From contig NZ_CP007031.1 in NCBI RefSeq assembly GCF_000224005.2, positions 3,067,001 to 3,131,000 on the forward strand: a stretch of DNA of 64,000 nucleotides, given 5' to 3'. Below the pieces are notes generated by a model that searched no databases, was not told where the DNA came from, and saw nothing but the letters and a program-made list of their open reading frames with translations. This document shows positions 34,469 through 47,028 of the stretch, piece by piece; the first letter of the stretch is position 1, and each line of letters begins with the position of its first letter. Source of the DNA: Marichromatium purpuratum 984. Its GTDB lineage: Bacteria > Pseudomonadota > Gammaproteobacteria > Chromatiales > Chromatiaceae. The position numbers and the translations under genes are program-made.

Positions 34469-35962
34469 TCAGCCCAGCGGGTCGTCGCGCTCGCGCCGGT
34501 CGCGCTCCTCCTCGCGCAACGCATCGAGCCGCGCCTGGATCTGGGCGGCATCGTGATAAGGGATATCGCGTTGCCGCAGGGCGATCTCAAGCTGGCGAAT
34601 CGCCGGCTCCAGGTCGCCGAGCAGATAGAGCCGCTCGGCGCGATAACGATGGGTCGCGGCGCGGTTGCCGGACTTGAGCGCCGCCTGCTCAAGCAGGTCG
34701 TAGAGCATGACGTCGTCGGGACGCAGCCGCGCCAGGTCCTCGAGCGCATCGAGCGCCCGGCGCGCGCGGCCCTGCTCGAGCAGCAACCGTGCCCGCACCG
34801 TGCCGAGCACCCAGTCGTTCGGCGAGAGCGACAGCGACTGGGTGAGTCTCTTCAGCGCCTCGCCCGGACGCCCGCGCCGTTGCGCCAGCTCGGCCTCGAG
34901 CACCACGAACTCGGGTTGACTGGGCTGGGCCGCGAGCAGCCGGGCGAGTTCACGCTCGGCGCTGCCGTAGTCGCGCGCGCGCAGCAGTGCCAGCGCATAG
35001 CCGTAACGCTCGGCCAGCGCGTCACGGTAGCGTCCCTCGCGCAGGGTCGCGCCGAAGTGCGCCACCGCCTGCTCGGCGCGGTCATAGGCGCGCTCGCGCA
35101 GCCGCGCGCGGGTCAGATGGAAGCGCAGACTGTCGGGACGCTGGCGGGCGCCGAAATACTCGGCGCGCTGCAACGCCTCGGCGATGCGGTTGCTGGTCAC
35201 CGGGTGGGTACGGAGGAACTCGGGCGCGGCGCTGTCATGGATCTGCCCGGCACGCGAGAGCCGCTCGAAGAATCCGGCCATGGCGTAGGGATCGTGCCCG
35301 GCGCGCACCAGGGTGGAGATGCCGATGCGATCGGCCTCCTTCTCGTTCTCGCGGGTGAAGTTGATCTGGTGCTGGATCGCCGCGGCCTGGATACCGACGA
35401 TCGCCGCCATCCCGGCATCGCTCGAGACCTGGGCGCCGAGGATGGCCGCGGCCACCAGCAGCGCCGTCGCCGGCACGCTGAGGCGGCTCTGATCCTCGAC
35501 CCCGCGCATCAGGTGACGCTGGGTGACGTGCGCGATCTCGTGCGCGATCACCGCCGCCAGCTCGCTCTCGGTCTGGGCGGCGAGCACCAGCCCGGCATAG
35601 ACGCCGATATAACCGCCGGGACCGGCGAAGGCGTTGACCACCGGCTCGTCGATCAGAAAGAAGGTGAAACGCCGTCCCTCGGCATCCGGGTCGGCGAGCA
35701 CCAGCGAGCGCCCGAGCGACTCGATATAGCTCGCCAGCAACGGATCATCGAGCACCGGCAGGCGCTCGCGCACCTGCTGCATGAAGGCCTTGCCGAGACG
35801 CGTCTCCGCGCCCTGGGTCATCACCGCGTCGGCCGAGCTGGAGAGATCGGGCAGCTCGAAGTGCTGAGCGTGCAGCGGTGCCGCACCGAGCAGGGCCGGG
35901 AGCAGCGCCGAGGCGAGCAGACGGCGGAGGCGTGGCAGTCGACACATGGATCGCTTCATCAC
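34469..35962 (-). CDS. bepA: Periplasmic M48 metalloprotease with TPR repeats (BepA-like)
   Basis: An outer-membrane quality-control protease/chaperone of 497 residues. It has a signal peptide (to about residue 32, APLHAQ), an M48 zinc domain with HEIAH at 141-145 and a third ligand in RENEKEADRIG, then TPR repeats from about 280 to 470. This architecture matches BepA/YfgC, which handles LptD and BAM substrates. The gene stands alone between soxYZ and a 400-base gap. Confidence 0.9.
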   Translation of the reverse strand: MMKRSMCRLPRLRRLLASALLPALLGAAPLHAQHFELPDLSSSADAVMTQGAETRLGKAFMQQVRERLPVLDDPLLASYIESLGRSLVLADPDAEGRRFTFFLIDEPVVNAFAGPGGYIGVYAGLVLAAQTESELAAVIAHEIAHVTQRHLMRGVEDQSRLSVPATALLVAAAILGAQVSSDAGMAAIVGIQAAAIQHQINFTRENEKEADRIGISTLVRAGHDPYAMAGFFERLSRAGQIHDSAAPEFLRTHPVTSNRIAEALQRAEYFGARQRPDSLRFHLTRARLRERAYDRAEQAVAHFGATLREGRYRDALAERYGYALALLRARDYGSAERELARLLAAQPSQPEFVVLEAELAQRRGRPGEALKRLTQSLSLSPNDWVLGTVRARLLLEQGRARRALDALEDLARLRPDDVMLYDLLEQAALKSGNRAATHRYRAERLYLLGDLEPAIRQLEIALRQRDIPYHDAAQIQARLDALREEERDRRERDDPLG

Positions 35963-36364
35963 ATAACCGACGAATCAGACCAGAAGGAGATGGCGAGGGT
36001 TCGCGTCCCATCCTCGCCGACATCGCCCCACATGTCGACGTCCGACGACGATTGAGAATCCTCATTGCCCCGACAAACCCAACCGCGTTGTCAACTATTA
36101 GAAAACCGCTGTATTCTTAACCACCCATCGCGCGCCGACGCTGCGTGCACCATGTGCGCCAGCCGCTGGCCGGGATGGTGACGGGCGAGGACACGGCGCC
36201 AGCCGGTCTCCCCGGGCCACGCAACAAGCCCCGCAGCGACGGGGATCAACGTCTCTATGGAGAGGACGAGGCCGCGCGGACATCACCGGCGGCCGGCATC
36301 GAGACCCGGCCGGGCGAGCGTCCCGGCCGGGCGCCATCACGAACTAGCGCGGAGAGACTCGGAC
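35963..36364. other. Intergenic region: promoter and long GC-rich leader
   Basis: About 400 bases. The first half is AT-richer and holds the promoter at 36088-36117. The second half is GC-rich with several possible stems (for example CCCGGCCGGG repeated around 36308-36331) and would form a leader of about 240 nt for the small gene at 36365. No gene was recognised in it. Confidence 0.5.
36088..36117 (+). promoter_or_regulatory. Sigma-70-like promoter of the 65-residue protein gene
   Basis: TTGTCA (36088-36093), an 18-base spacer and TATTCT (36112-36117) give a reasonable match to sigma-70 boxes in a locally AT-rich stretch. It is about 245 bases upstream of the ATG at 36365. Confidence 0.5.
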
Positions 36365-36562
36365 ATGAATCAGTTCTACTACGACGCGGTCACCAAGATG
36401 GAACAGCTCGGCGTCGATGACGAATACATCCAGGGCTGGCAGTGCGGCTTCCTGCAGAACCCCAAGCGCGAGGAACAGCGTCTGACCGAAGCCTATGCCG
36501 CAGGCTACGACGACGGCGAGGAGAAGAACGCCGAGAACTTCGCCAACTGGGTCAGGGAGTGA
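36365..36562 (+). CDS. Small acidic protein, unknown
   Basis: A 65-residue soluble, acidic, aromatic-rich protein: N-terminal VTKMEQLGVDDEYIQGWQCGF, centre NPKREEQRLTEAYAAGYDDG, then a charged tail. The pair of Gly-x-aromatic segments (QGWQCGF, AAGYDDG) on either side of a linker loosely recalls the ribosome-modulation-factor/CrpP-like fold, but this is weak. GGAGAG eight bases before the ATG and a strong hairpin after the stop support a real gene. Confidence 0.7.
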   Translation: MNQFYYDAVTKMEQLGVDDEYIQGWQCGFLQNPKREEQRLTEAYAAGYDDGEEKNAENFANWVRE

Positions 36563-36566
36563 CCCC

Positions 36567-36594
36567 GGTCCGGGGCGCCAGCGCGCCCCGGACC
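36567..36594. terminator. Bidirectional hairpin after the small acidic protein gene
   Basis: GGTCCGGGGCGC (36567-36578) pairs exactly with GCGCCCCGGACC (36583-36594), with a 4-base loop. It separates convergent genes. Confidence 0.7.
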
Positions 36595-36599
36595 CATCT

Positions 36600-39085
36600 C
36601 TAGTGATGGCGCAGGGTGTGCAGCGGCGGGCGTACCAGCAGCGGATAGGTCGCCATCACCCCGGCCACGCCGATCAACAGCCCCGAACCCAGCACCCCGA
36701 TCGTCCACAACCAGGGGTTGAAGACGAACGCGATACCGAAGAGCTGTTCGGCGAGCAGCCAGCCGATCCCCTCGGCGAACACCGAGGCGAGCAGACCGGC
36801 GAGCAGACCGGCGACGACGAACTCCACCGCCAGCGCACCGAGCAGCCGCGCCCGCCCCACCCCGAGGGTGCGCAGGATGGCGTGCTCGACGCGACGGTCC
36901 TCCAGGCTCGCCTGGATCCCCGCATACATCACCAGCAGCCCCGCGGCGAGGGTGAAAAGGAACACGTACTCCACCGCCAGCACCCCGCGATCGACCACCT
37001 GACGCACCTGCTGGAGCAGCGCGTCGACATCGAGCAGGGTGAGGTTGGGGAAGCGGCGCACCAGCTCGACGAGCAGCGACTCGTCGCTCGCCGGGACGTG
37101 GAAGCTGGTGATATGGCTTGCCGGCTCGTCACCGAGCAGCGCCGGCGAGGCGATGACGAAGAAGTTGACGTTGAAGCTGTCCCACTGCACCTCGCGCAGA
37201 CTGGTCACCGGGGCCGCGACCTCGCGGCCCGCGACCATGAAGGCGATCTCGTCGCCGAGCGAAATGCCCAGGGTCTCGGCCAGATCACGCTCGACCGAGA
37301 ACTGCGGCGGTGCGGCGGCATCCTGCCACCAGGCACCGGCGACGATACGATTGTCCGCGCCCAGGCGGGTGCCGTGGCTGAGATTGAACTCGCGCGCGGC
37401 GAGCTGCTCGGCGCGCGGCTCGGCATAATCCGAGGGCACCACCGCGCGATCGTTGATCCGCACCAGCCGCCCTCGGATCATCGGGTCGAAGGCGACGTCC
37501 TCGATCCCCTGCGCGGCGAGCAGCGCCCGTATCGGCTCGACCTGCTGCGGCTGGATGTTGATCGCGAACTGATTCGGCGCCCCCGGCGGCAGGCTCTCGC
37601 GCCAGCCCTGCAACAGATCGACCCGCACCACCGCGAGCAACAGCAGCGCAAGGATGCCGACCCCGAACCCGGTGATCTGCAACACCGCACCGCCGGGACG
37701 GCGGGTCAGCGCCGCCAGCCCGAGCCGCCACAGCCCGCGGCTGCGCCCGGCGAGCAACGCCGCCAGCCGCACCAGCGCGAGCACTGCGACCACCAGACAG
37801 ACCAGCGCCGCGGCCAGCCCGGCAAGCAGCTTCCAGGCGAGCGCGAACTCACCGGCCTGCCACAGCACCAGCGCCGACAGCGCCAGCGCCGCCAGCACCA
37901 CGGCCAGCGCCACCGAGCCGCGCGGCGCGCCGAGATCGCGGCGCAGCGCACGCAGCGGCGAGACCTGGGCGAGCTGCAGCAGCGGCGGCAGCGCGAAGCC
38001 GAGCAGGGTCACCAACCCGGTGCCCAGGCCCACCAGTAGCGGCGACCAGGAGGCGGCCGGCAGCGCAGTGCCGAACCAATCACTGAACACCGCCAGCAGC
38101 CCCGCCTGAGCGACCCAGCCGAGCGCACCGCCGAGCAGGCTCGCGGCCAGCCCGAACAGCACCAACCGCAACACGAACACCCGCATCAGCAGGTGTCGGC
38201 GCGCGCCGAGACAGCGCATCACCGCCACCGCGTCGATCTGGCGTCCGACCAACCGGTGACTGGCCAGGGCGATCGCCGCCCCGGCCACCAGCAGGGTACT
38301 GAGGCTGGCGAGGTGGAGGAAGCGCGAGGCACGCTCGACGGCATTGGCGAACTCGGGCCGCGCCGTGCTCGCGGTGAGCAGCTCGAGCCCGTCGGCCTCG
38401 GCCCGCGATCCGGCCCAGGCGGCATAGTCGGCGACCGCGGCCTCGGGTCCGGCGAGCAACAATCGATGAGTGGCGCGACTAGCCGGGCCGAGCAGCCCGG
38501 TGGCGGGCAGGTCGGCGGCGTTGAGCAGCACCCGCGGGGCGAGATTGAACAGCCGACCGCCGGCATCCGGCTCATAGGCGAGGATGGCGCCGATGCGCAG
38601 GTCCGTCTCGCCGAGCGCGAGAGAGTCGCCGACCTGCAGCTCGAGCAGACGCAGCAGGCGCGACTCGACCCATAGCTCGCCGGCCGGCGGTCCCTGCTCG
38701 CGCGACTGCTCGGCGGCGGCAAAACCCTCACGCACCCGCAACTGGCCACGCAACGGATAACCCGACTCGACCGCCTTGGCCTGCACCAGCTGCGGCCCGT
38801 CGGACCCCAGCACCACCGAGCGGAACTCGACGGTCGCGGCACTGACCAATCCCTGCGACTCGGCGCGATCGCACCAGGCGGCGGGTGGCGCATCACTGCC
38901 CTCGAGCACCAGGTCGGCGGCCAACAGCTCGCCGCCCTGACGCGCCATGCCCGCCTCGATGCGACTGGCGAAGAAGCCGACGGCGGTCACCGCCGCCACC
39001 GTCAGCACCAGCGCGGCAGTGAGCAGGTAGAGTTCGCCGCTGCGCCAGTCCTGGCGCAGCAGCCGCAGTCCGATCCGCCAGGCCT

Positions 39086-39089
<4 letters not shown>
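36600..39089 (-). CDS. ybbP: ABC transporter permease, YbbP/LolCE-like
   Basis: An 829-residue FtsX-type permease with about ten membrane segments: TM1 near 15-40, a large periplasmic domain, paired helix clusters at about 245-500, a second periplasmic domain, and three C-terminal helices ending VMATYPLLVRPPLHTLRHH. In E. coli ybbP pairs with ybbA beside tesA, as here; the substrate is unknown, and lipids or lipoproteins are suspected. It overlaps the ATPase stop by ATGA, so the two are translationally coupled. Confidence 0.88.
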
Positions 39090-39773
<684 letters not shown>

Positions 39774-39775
<2 letters not shown>

Positions 39776-40394
39776 GATCCGTCTACTCCTGATTGCTGCT
39801 CTGTCGCTGTGTGCCCCCCTCACCCTGGCCGCCACGCCGACCCTGCTGGTGCTCGGCGACAGCCTGAGCGCCGGTTATGGCATCGACCGCGAGCGGAGCT
39901 GGGTGCGGCTGCTCGAACAACGTCTCGAGCAGGAGGCGCTGGCCTATCGTACGGTCAACGCGAGCGTGTCCGGGGAGACGACGGCGGGCGGCCTGACGCG
40001 GTTGCCAGCGCTGCTCGAACGTCACCGCCCGGCGGTGGTGATCATCGAACTCGGCGCCAATGACGGGTTGCGTGGGTTGAGCCTGGAGCGACTGCGCGCC
40101 AATCTCGACGCGCTCATCACCCAGACGCAGGCGAGCGGCAGCCGCGTACTGTTGCTCGGTGTGCGACTGCCGCCGAACTACGGTGCGGTCTACACCGATC
40201 GCTTTCAAGCGGTGTTCCGCGAGGCCGCCGCCGCACATGCGATCCCGCTGGTGGCGGAGATGCTGCGCGGCATCGCCGAGAATCGCGCGCTGATGCAGGC
40301 CGACGGACTGCACCCCACGGCCGCCGCCCAGGCGCGCATCCTCGACAACCTCTGGCCGACGTTACACCCGCTGCTCGTCCCGCCGCGACACTGA
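39774..40394 (+). CDS. tesA: Arylesterase/acyl-CoA thioesterase I (TesA)
   Basis: A periplasmic SGNH/GDSL hydrolase of 206 residues: signal peptide to about residue 20 (TLAATP), block I GDSLSAG with Ser30, the block III Asn in ELGANDGLRG, and block V DGLHPT with Asp and His. It acts on acyl thioesters and lysophospholipids. It is divergent from ybbA, as in E. coli. No usual ribosome-binding site fits before the ATG unless it lies in the antisense ybbA sequence. Confidence 0.92.
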
Positions 40395-40444
40395 TCCCGA
40401 AGGGCCAGCGCCATTCATCACCCTTTCAAGACCAGGAGAGCGCC

Positions 40445-41572
40445 ATGCATCGCGTCACCATCGTCGGGTCGGGCTTCGCCGCCCTGACCGCCACCCAGCA
40501 GTTGCGCAAGTCGAACCCCGATGTCGAGATCACCCTGGTCAGCCCCGAGGCCGAGTTCGTGTATCTGCCCGGCCTGATCTGGGTGCCGCCGGGACTGCGC
40601 CAAGGCGAGGACCTGCGCATCGACCTGACCCGCTTCCTGCAGCGCATGCGGGTACGCCACGTCGCCGCTGAGGCCACCGGCCTGAGCCACTGCGGGCGCA
40701 CCCTGGAGACCACTCAGGCACCGATCAACAACGACGGGCTGATCATCGCCAGCGGCGGGCGCTTCCTCAAGAAGCTGCCCGGCATCGAGCATGCCATCAC
40801 GCCCTGCGAGGGCATCGCTGCGGCCGAGCGCATCCGCGAGCGCATCCGCGCCATGGACGGCGGCACCATCGCCCTGGGCTTCGCCGGCAACCCCAAGGAG
40901 CCGAGCGCGATGCGCGGCGGGCCGATGTTCGAGTTCCTCTTCGGACTCGACAACCAGCTGCGCCAGGAGGGTCGGCGCGAACGCTTCGAGCTGGTGTTCT
41001 TCACCCCGGCACCGCGTCCCGGCAACCGGCTCGGCCCCAAGGCGGTCGAGGGACTGGTCGCGGAGATGCGCCGCCGTGACATCCGCACCCATCTCGGTCA
41101 CAAGCTCAAGGGCTTCTCCGAGCAGGGGGTGAGCACCGAGGGCGGCGACTTCGCCGCCGACCTGATCCTGTTCATGCCGGGGATGACCGGCAACACCTGG
41201 TTCGACAACACCGAACTGCCGCGCTCGCCCGGCGGGCTGATCGAGGCCGAGCGCACCTGCCGCGTGCCGGGTTACGACCGGGTCTATGTCGCCGGCGACT
41301 CGGGCAGCTTCCCGGGACCTGAGTGGATGCCCAAGCAGGCGCACATGGCTGACCTGCAGGCGCGCACCGCGGCGCGCAACCTGCTCGCCGAGTTCGCCGG
41401 CCAGACACCGGAGGAGACCTTCCGCGTCGAGCTGCTCTGCATCGTCGATGCCAATCGCGACGGCATGCTGGTGGCACGCAACGAGCGCTTCAACCTGGTG
41501 CTGCCGAGCCTGCGGGTCTTCCACTGGCTCAAGCGCTTCTTCGAGTGGAACTATCTGCGCCGCTTCCGTTGA
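40445..41572 (+). CDS. Sulfide:quinone oxidoreductase-like flavoprotein
   Basis: A 375-residue FAD-dependent oxidoreductase of the SQR/FCSD/NDH-2 superfamily. It has GSGFAA dinucleotide binding (8-13), YLPGLIWVPPG, a second FAD segment YVAGDSGSFPGPEWMPKQAHMA (281-302) and an amphipathic C terminus ending WLKRFFEWNYLRRFR for membrane attachment. Cysteines are C83, C121, C272 and C332. C121 and C332 fit two of the three SQR active-site cysteines, but the segment around 153-163 (PSAMRGGPMFE) has no Cys where classical SQRs have their middle one. A sulfur substrate is likely, but the exact type is unsure. Confidence 0.75.
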   Translation: MHRVTIVGSGFAALTATQQLRKSNPDVEITLVSPEAEFVYLPGLIWVPPGLRQGEDLRIDLTRFLQRMRVRHVAAEATGLSHCGRTLETTQAPINNDGLIIASGGRFLKKLPGIEHAITPCEGIAAAERIRERIRAMDGGTIALGFAGNPKEPSAMRGGPMFEFLFGLDNQLRQEGRRERFELVFFTPAPRPGNRLGPKAVEGLVAEMRRRDIRTHLGHKLKGFSEQGVSTEGGDFAADLILFMPGMTGNTWFDNTELPRSPGGLIEAERTCRVPGYDRVYVAGDSGSFPGPEWMPKQAHMADLQARTAARNLLAEFAGQTPEETFRVELLCIVDANRDGMLVARNERFNLVLPSLRVFHWLKRFFEWNYLRRFR

Positions 41573-41625
41573 GCGCGACGGGCGCCGGGGGAACGGCGCC
41601 GGAAGGGATCAACCGAGGGAAACAC

Positions 41626-41647
41626 GGGGCCGGCACATGCCGGCCCC
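41626..41647. terminator. Bidirectional hairpin between SQR-like gene and secF
   Basis: GGGGCCGGCA (41626-41635) pairs exactly with TGCCGGCCCC (41638-41647) across a 2-base loop. A second GGCGCC-based stem lies at 41581-41600. Both are between convergent stops. Confidence 0.65.
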
Positions 41648-41654
41648 GGCGCGT

Positions 41655-42605
41655 TCAGGGCCGCACCTCGGCCCCGGCGCCCTCCTTCTCGGGCGGCAGC
41701 AGGTCGGTCTTGCTCAGCCCCATCCACACCACCGCGGCGGTGGCGACATAGATCGAGGAGTAGGTGCCGACCACCACGCCGATGATCAGCGCCAGCGAGA
41801 AGCCGCTGATTACCTCGCCACCGAGCATGTAGAGCGCGACCAGCACCAGCAGCGTAGTGCAGGAGGTGACCACGGTGCGCGAGAGCGTCTGACCGATCGA
41901 GGCGTTGATGATCTCAGTCACCGTGCCCTTGCGCATCTTGCGGAAGTTCTCGCGCACTCGGTCGAAGACCACGATGGTGTCGTTGAGCGAGTAGCCGATC
42001 ACCGCCAGCACCGCCGCCAGCACCGTCAGGTCGAAGCTGATCTGGAACAGCGAGAAGATGCCGATGACGACGATCACATCGTGCACCAGCGCCACCACCG
42101 AGCCGACGGCGAAGCGCCACTCGAAACGCAGCGCGACATAGATGAGGATGCCGATCAGCGAGAACAGCACCGCCAGTCCACCCTGCTCGCGCAGCTCCTC
42201 GCCGACCTGAGGTCCGACGAACTCCACCCGTCGCAGATCCACCTCACCTGCGGCGGCGGCACTCAACGCCTGGAAGACGCGATCGCTGAGTTGGGCGCTC
42301 GCCCCCTCGTCATCGCTCCCCGGCGCGAGTCGGATCAGCACGTCCTGACGCGAGCCGAAGTGCTGCACCGTGGCGCCGACGAAACCGCCGGCCTCGAGCG
42401 CGCCGGTGACCTCGGCGAGTTCGGTCGGGGTCTCGTAACCGACCTCGATCACGGTACCGCCGGTGAAGTCCAGCCCGAAGTCGAAGCCGCGCAGCAGCAT
42501 CGACAGCAGCGCGATCACCAATACCGCGCCGGAGACGATCGCGGCTGCACGCCGCATGCCCATGAAGTCGATGTTCAGGGTCTTGGCCATAGCCTTGTTG
42601 CGCAT
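41655..42605 (-). CDS. secF: Protein translocase accessory subunit SecF
   Basis: An RND-type membrane protein (316 residues, six TM helices) that uses the proton gradient to help Sec export. It has DFGLDFTGGTVIEV after TM1, GYSLNDTIVVFDRVREN, and the C-terminal helices. ATG 42605 has GAGGAGAT upstream and is used instead of the longer frame to 42650. It is 10 bases downstream of secD in the tgt-yajC-secD-secF operon. Confidence 0.95.
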   Translation of the reverse strand: MRNKAMAKTLNIDFMGMRRAAAIVSGAVLVIALLSMLLRGFDFGLDFTGGTVIEVGYETPTELAEVTGALEAGGFVGATVQHFGSRQDVLIRLAPGSDDEGASAQLSDRVFQALSAAAAGEVDLRRVEFVGPQVGEELREQGGLAVLFSLIGILIYVALRFEWRFAVGSVVALVHDVIVVIGIFSLFQISFDLTVLAAVLAVIGYSLNDTIVVFDRVRENFRKMRKGTVTEIINASIGQTLSRTVVTSCTTLLVLVALYMLGGEVISGFSLALIIGVVVGTYSSIYVATAAVVWMGLSKTDLLPPEKEGAGAEVRP

Positions 42606-42615
42606 GCCGATCTCC

Positions 42616-44472
42616 TCAGATGGCCAGTTTCTTGACGTTACGACGGCCATAGATCTGGTTGATCATGGCGCGCGAGCCGAGGATGGCCGTGAACATCGAG
42701 GTGACGATACCGATGAACAGGGTCACGGCGAAGCCCTTGACCGGGCCGGTACCGAAGCTGAACAGCACCACGGCGGCGATCAGGGTGGTGACATTGGCAT
42801 CGACGATGGTCGAGAGCGCCTTGTCGTAGCCGGCGCGGATGCTCGCCTGCGGCGTGCTGCCGTTGCGGATCTCCTCGCGGATGCGCTCGAAGATCAGCAC
42901 GTTGGCGTCCACCGCCATGCCCACGGTGAGCACGATGCCGGCGATGCCCGGCAGGGTCAGGGTCGCCTGCAGCAGCGAGAGCACCGCCACGATCATCACC
43001 AGGTTGACCACCAGCACCAGGTCGGCGACCAGACCGAACACCCGGTAGTAGAGCGCCATGAACAGCACTACCAGACCGAGACCGATCATCACCGAGCGGA
43101 AGCCCTGATCGATGTTGTCCTGACCCAGGCTGGGACCGATGGTGCGCTCCTCGACGATCTGGATCGGCGCGGCCAGCGCGCCCGAGCGCAGCAGCAGTGC
43201 GGTGTTGTGCGCCTCCTCGCTGCTGTCGAGCCCGGTGGTCTGGAAGCGGCGCCCGAAGGGCTCGCGGATGGTGGCAACGCTGATCACCTCCTCGACCTTG
43301 TGGGTGCGCTTGACCGGCTCGCCGTCGACCATCTCGGTGGTGGTGCGGTTTTCGATGAACACCACCGCCATCGGCTTGCCGACGTTCTCGGTGGTCACAT
43401 CGCGCATCCGCCGCGCGCCCTGGCCATCGAGGTTGACGAACACCGCCGGGGAGCCGCTCTGACCGTCGAAGCCTGCCGAGGCGTCGGTGATCTGGTCACC
43501 GGTGACGATCACCCGGCGCTTGAGCAGGATCGGCACGCCATCGCGATCGCGATAGAGCCGGCTGCCCACCGGCACCCGCCCGGAGACGGCATCGGCGACG
43601 CTGTGCTCGGTGTCGACCAAGCGGTACTCGAGGGTCGCGGTGGCGCCGAGGATCTCCTTGAGCCGGCCGGGATCTTGAGCGCCGGGCAGCTGCACGACGA
43701 TGCGCCGCTCGCCCTGACGGGCGATGCTCGGCTCGGCCACGCCGAGGGCGTTGACGCGGTTGCGCAGGGTGGTGATGTTCTGCTTGAGGGCGAAGTCCTT
43801 GATCTGCTCCTGCTCGGCCGGCTGCAGCTCGGCGCGGATCAGATAGGTGCCGCCCTGCTCGGCGCTGGCGAGCGCGAGGGCGCGGAATTCACGCCCGAGC
43901 AGCTTGTCGGCCGCGGCGCGCGCCTCCTCGTCCTTAAACTTGACGAGGATCTCGCCACCGTCGCGCAGCACGGTCAGGTAACGCACCTTGTGCTCGCGCA
44001 ACTGGGCGCGGATATCGCCGACATAGCGCTCCAGCGCCTGATCGAGCGCGCTCTCCATGTCGACGTCGATGACCACGTGGATACCGCCACGCAGGTCGAG
44101 TCCGAGCGACATCGGGTTGAGCCCGAGCGCGCGCATCCAGCCCGGCAGATCGGCCGAGAGGGTCAGCGCGGTGCGATAGCGCTCGGCGAGGGTACGCTCG
44201 ATCGTCTCCTGACCGGCCAGCTGTTCACCGGAGAGGGCAAAGCGCGCCAACAGCCGACCGTCCTCGGTCAGCTCGACGTCCTTGTAGGGAACCCCGGCGT
44301 TGTCGAGCACGGCGCGCACCTCGTCGATGCTCGCCTCGGTCACCTCGGCGCCACGCGCGGCGGTGATCTCGATCGAAGGGTCCTGAGAGAACAGGTTCGG
44401 CATCGCCAACAGCAGGCCGAGCAGGACCACGCCCAGGATCAGTAGATTCTTCCACAGGGGGTATCGGTTCAT
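42616..44472 (-). CDS. secD: Protein translocase accessory subunit SecD
   Basis: A 618-residue partner of SecF: TM1 near 8-26, P1 periplasmic domain (LGLDLRGGIHVVIDVD near its start), then five TM helices with LPGIAGIVLTVGMAVDANVLIFERIREE, which holds the proton-path Asp. The length is normal. It is separated from yajC by a gap of about 160 bases with a strong stem at 44591. Confidence 0.96.
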   Translation of the reverse strand: MNRYPLWKNLLILGVVLLGLLLAMPNLFSQDPSIEITAARGAEVTEASIDEVRAVLDNAGVPYKDVELTEDGRLLARFALSGEQLAGQETIERTLAERYRTALTLSADLPGWMRALGLNPMSLGLDLRGGIHVVIDVDMESALDQALERYVGDIRAQLREHKVRYLTVLRDGGEILVKFKDEEARAAADKLLGREFRALALASAEQGGTYLIRAELQPAEQEQIKDFALKQNITTLRNRVNALGVAEPSIARQGERRIVVQLPGAQDPGRLKEILGATATLEYRLVDTEHSVADAVSGRVPVGSRLYRDRDGVPILLKRRVIVTGDQITDASAGFDGQSGSPAVFVNLDGQGARRMRDVTTENVGKPMAVVFIENRTTTEMVDGEPVKRTHKVEEVISVATIREPFGRRFQTTGLDSSEEAHNTALLLRSGALAAPIQIVEERTIGPSLGQDNIDQGFRSVMIGLGLVVLFMALYYRVFGLVADLVLVVNLVMIVAVLSLLQATLTLPGIAGIVLTVGMAVDANVLIFERIREEIRNGSTPQASIRAGYDKALSTIVDANVTTLIAAVVLFSFGTGPVKGFAVTLFIGIVTSMFTAILGSRAMINQIYGRRNVKKLAI

Positions 44473-44590
44473 TGCATGTCCAAGTGCAAAGGCATTGGGG
44501 ATGCCACTGCGCGCAACGGAAAAACGGGGACGCGGATCGCACGCCGATCCAGGGCTGGGGGCGAGATCCGCGAGATGGGTCGCACACGAC

Positions 44591-44622
44591 GACGCCCGAG
44601 GCCGATACCGGCCTCGGGCGTC
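44591..44622. terminator. 14-bp perfect hairpin downstream of yajC
   Basis: GACGCCCGAGGCCG (44591-44604) pairs exactly with CGGCCTCGGGCGTC (44609-44622), loop ATAC, directly after the yajC stop on the minus strand. It has no T-run; it may attenuate read-through into secDF or stabilise the upstream mRNA. Confidence 0.6.
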
Positions 44623-44631
44623 CGCACGATC

Positions 44632-44967
44632 TTAGAGATCCTTCAGCGTGCCCTTGGGCATCACCGATTCGACGGCCTGGCGACGCACCTTGATCTGAAC
44701 GCCATCGGCGATCTCGACCAGGATGAAGTTGTCGCCGAGATCGGCGATGCGCCCGGCGATACCGCCGAGCGTGACCACCTCATCGCCCTTGGCCAGGGCC
44801 TCGACCATCTTGGTGTGTTCCTTCTGCCGCTTCGCCTGAGGGCGGATCAGCAGGAAGTAGAAGACGACGGCGAACAGCACCAGCGGCAGCAGGGCCATGA
44901 AGGAGTCGCCGCCGGTGGCGACCGCTGCTTCACCCTGGGCGAGGGCGTCGGAGATAAAGAAGCTCAT
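44632..44967 (-). CDS. yajC: Preprotein translocase subunit YajC
   Basis: A 111-residue single-span protein of the SecDF-YajC complex. It has a short periplasmic N terminus, TM at about 23-41 (FMALLPLVLFAVVFYFLLI) and the signature RPQAKRQKEHTKMVEALAKGDEVVTLGGIAG. It lies between tgt and secD, the standard order. Confidence 0.95.
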   Translation of the reverse strand: MSFFISDALAQGEAAVATGGDSFMALLPLVLFAVVFYFLLIRPQAKRQKEHTKMVEALAKGDEVVTLGGIAGRIADLGDNFILVEIADGVQIKVRRQAVESVMPKGTLKDL

Positions 44968-45149
44968 ATCGGTTCCTTCGGCGATTGGATCGATCTCACC
45001 CGATCCAGTGGATGTGGAAACGGACCGACGCGGCCTGGACCGCGCGATCGCGGAAATTCCAGCGCGCGATTATCGCACAGCGCCGGCCAAGATACAGCGT
45101 CGCCACCGATCGCGCCGGCGAGGCGTGCGCGCGGCGACGACGCACAGCA

Positions 45150-46965
<1,816 letters not shown>

Positions 46966-47028
46966 GCGGTGACCGGCGATCCTAAAGCCCCATTGTGCCC
47001 GTAATCGGCAGCGCGCTCCAGACGCGAC

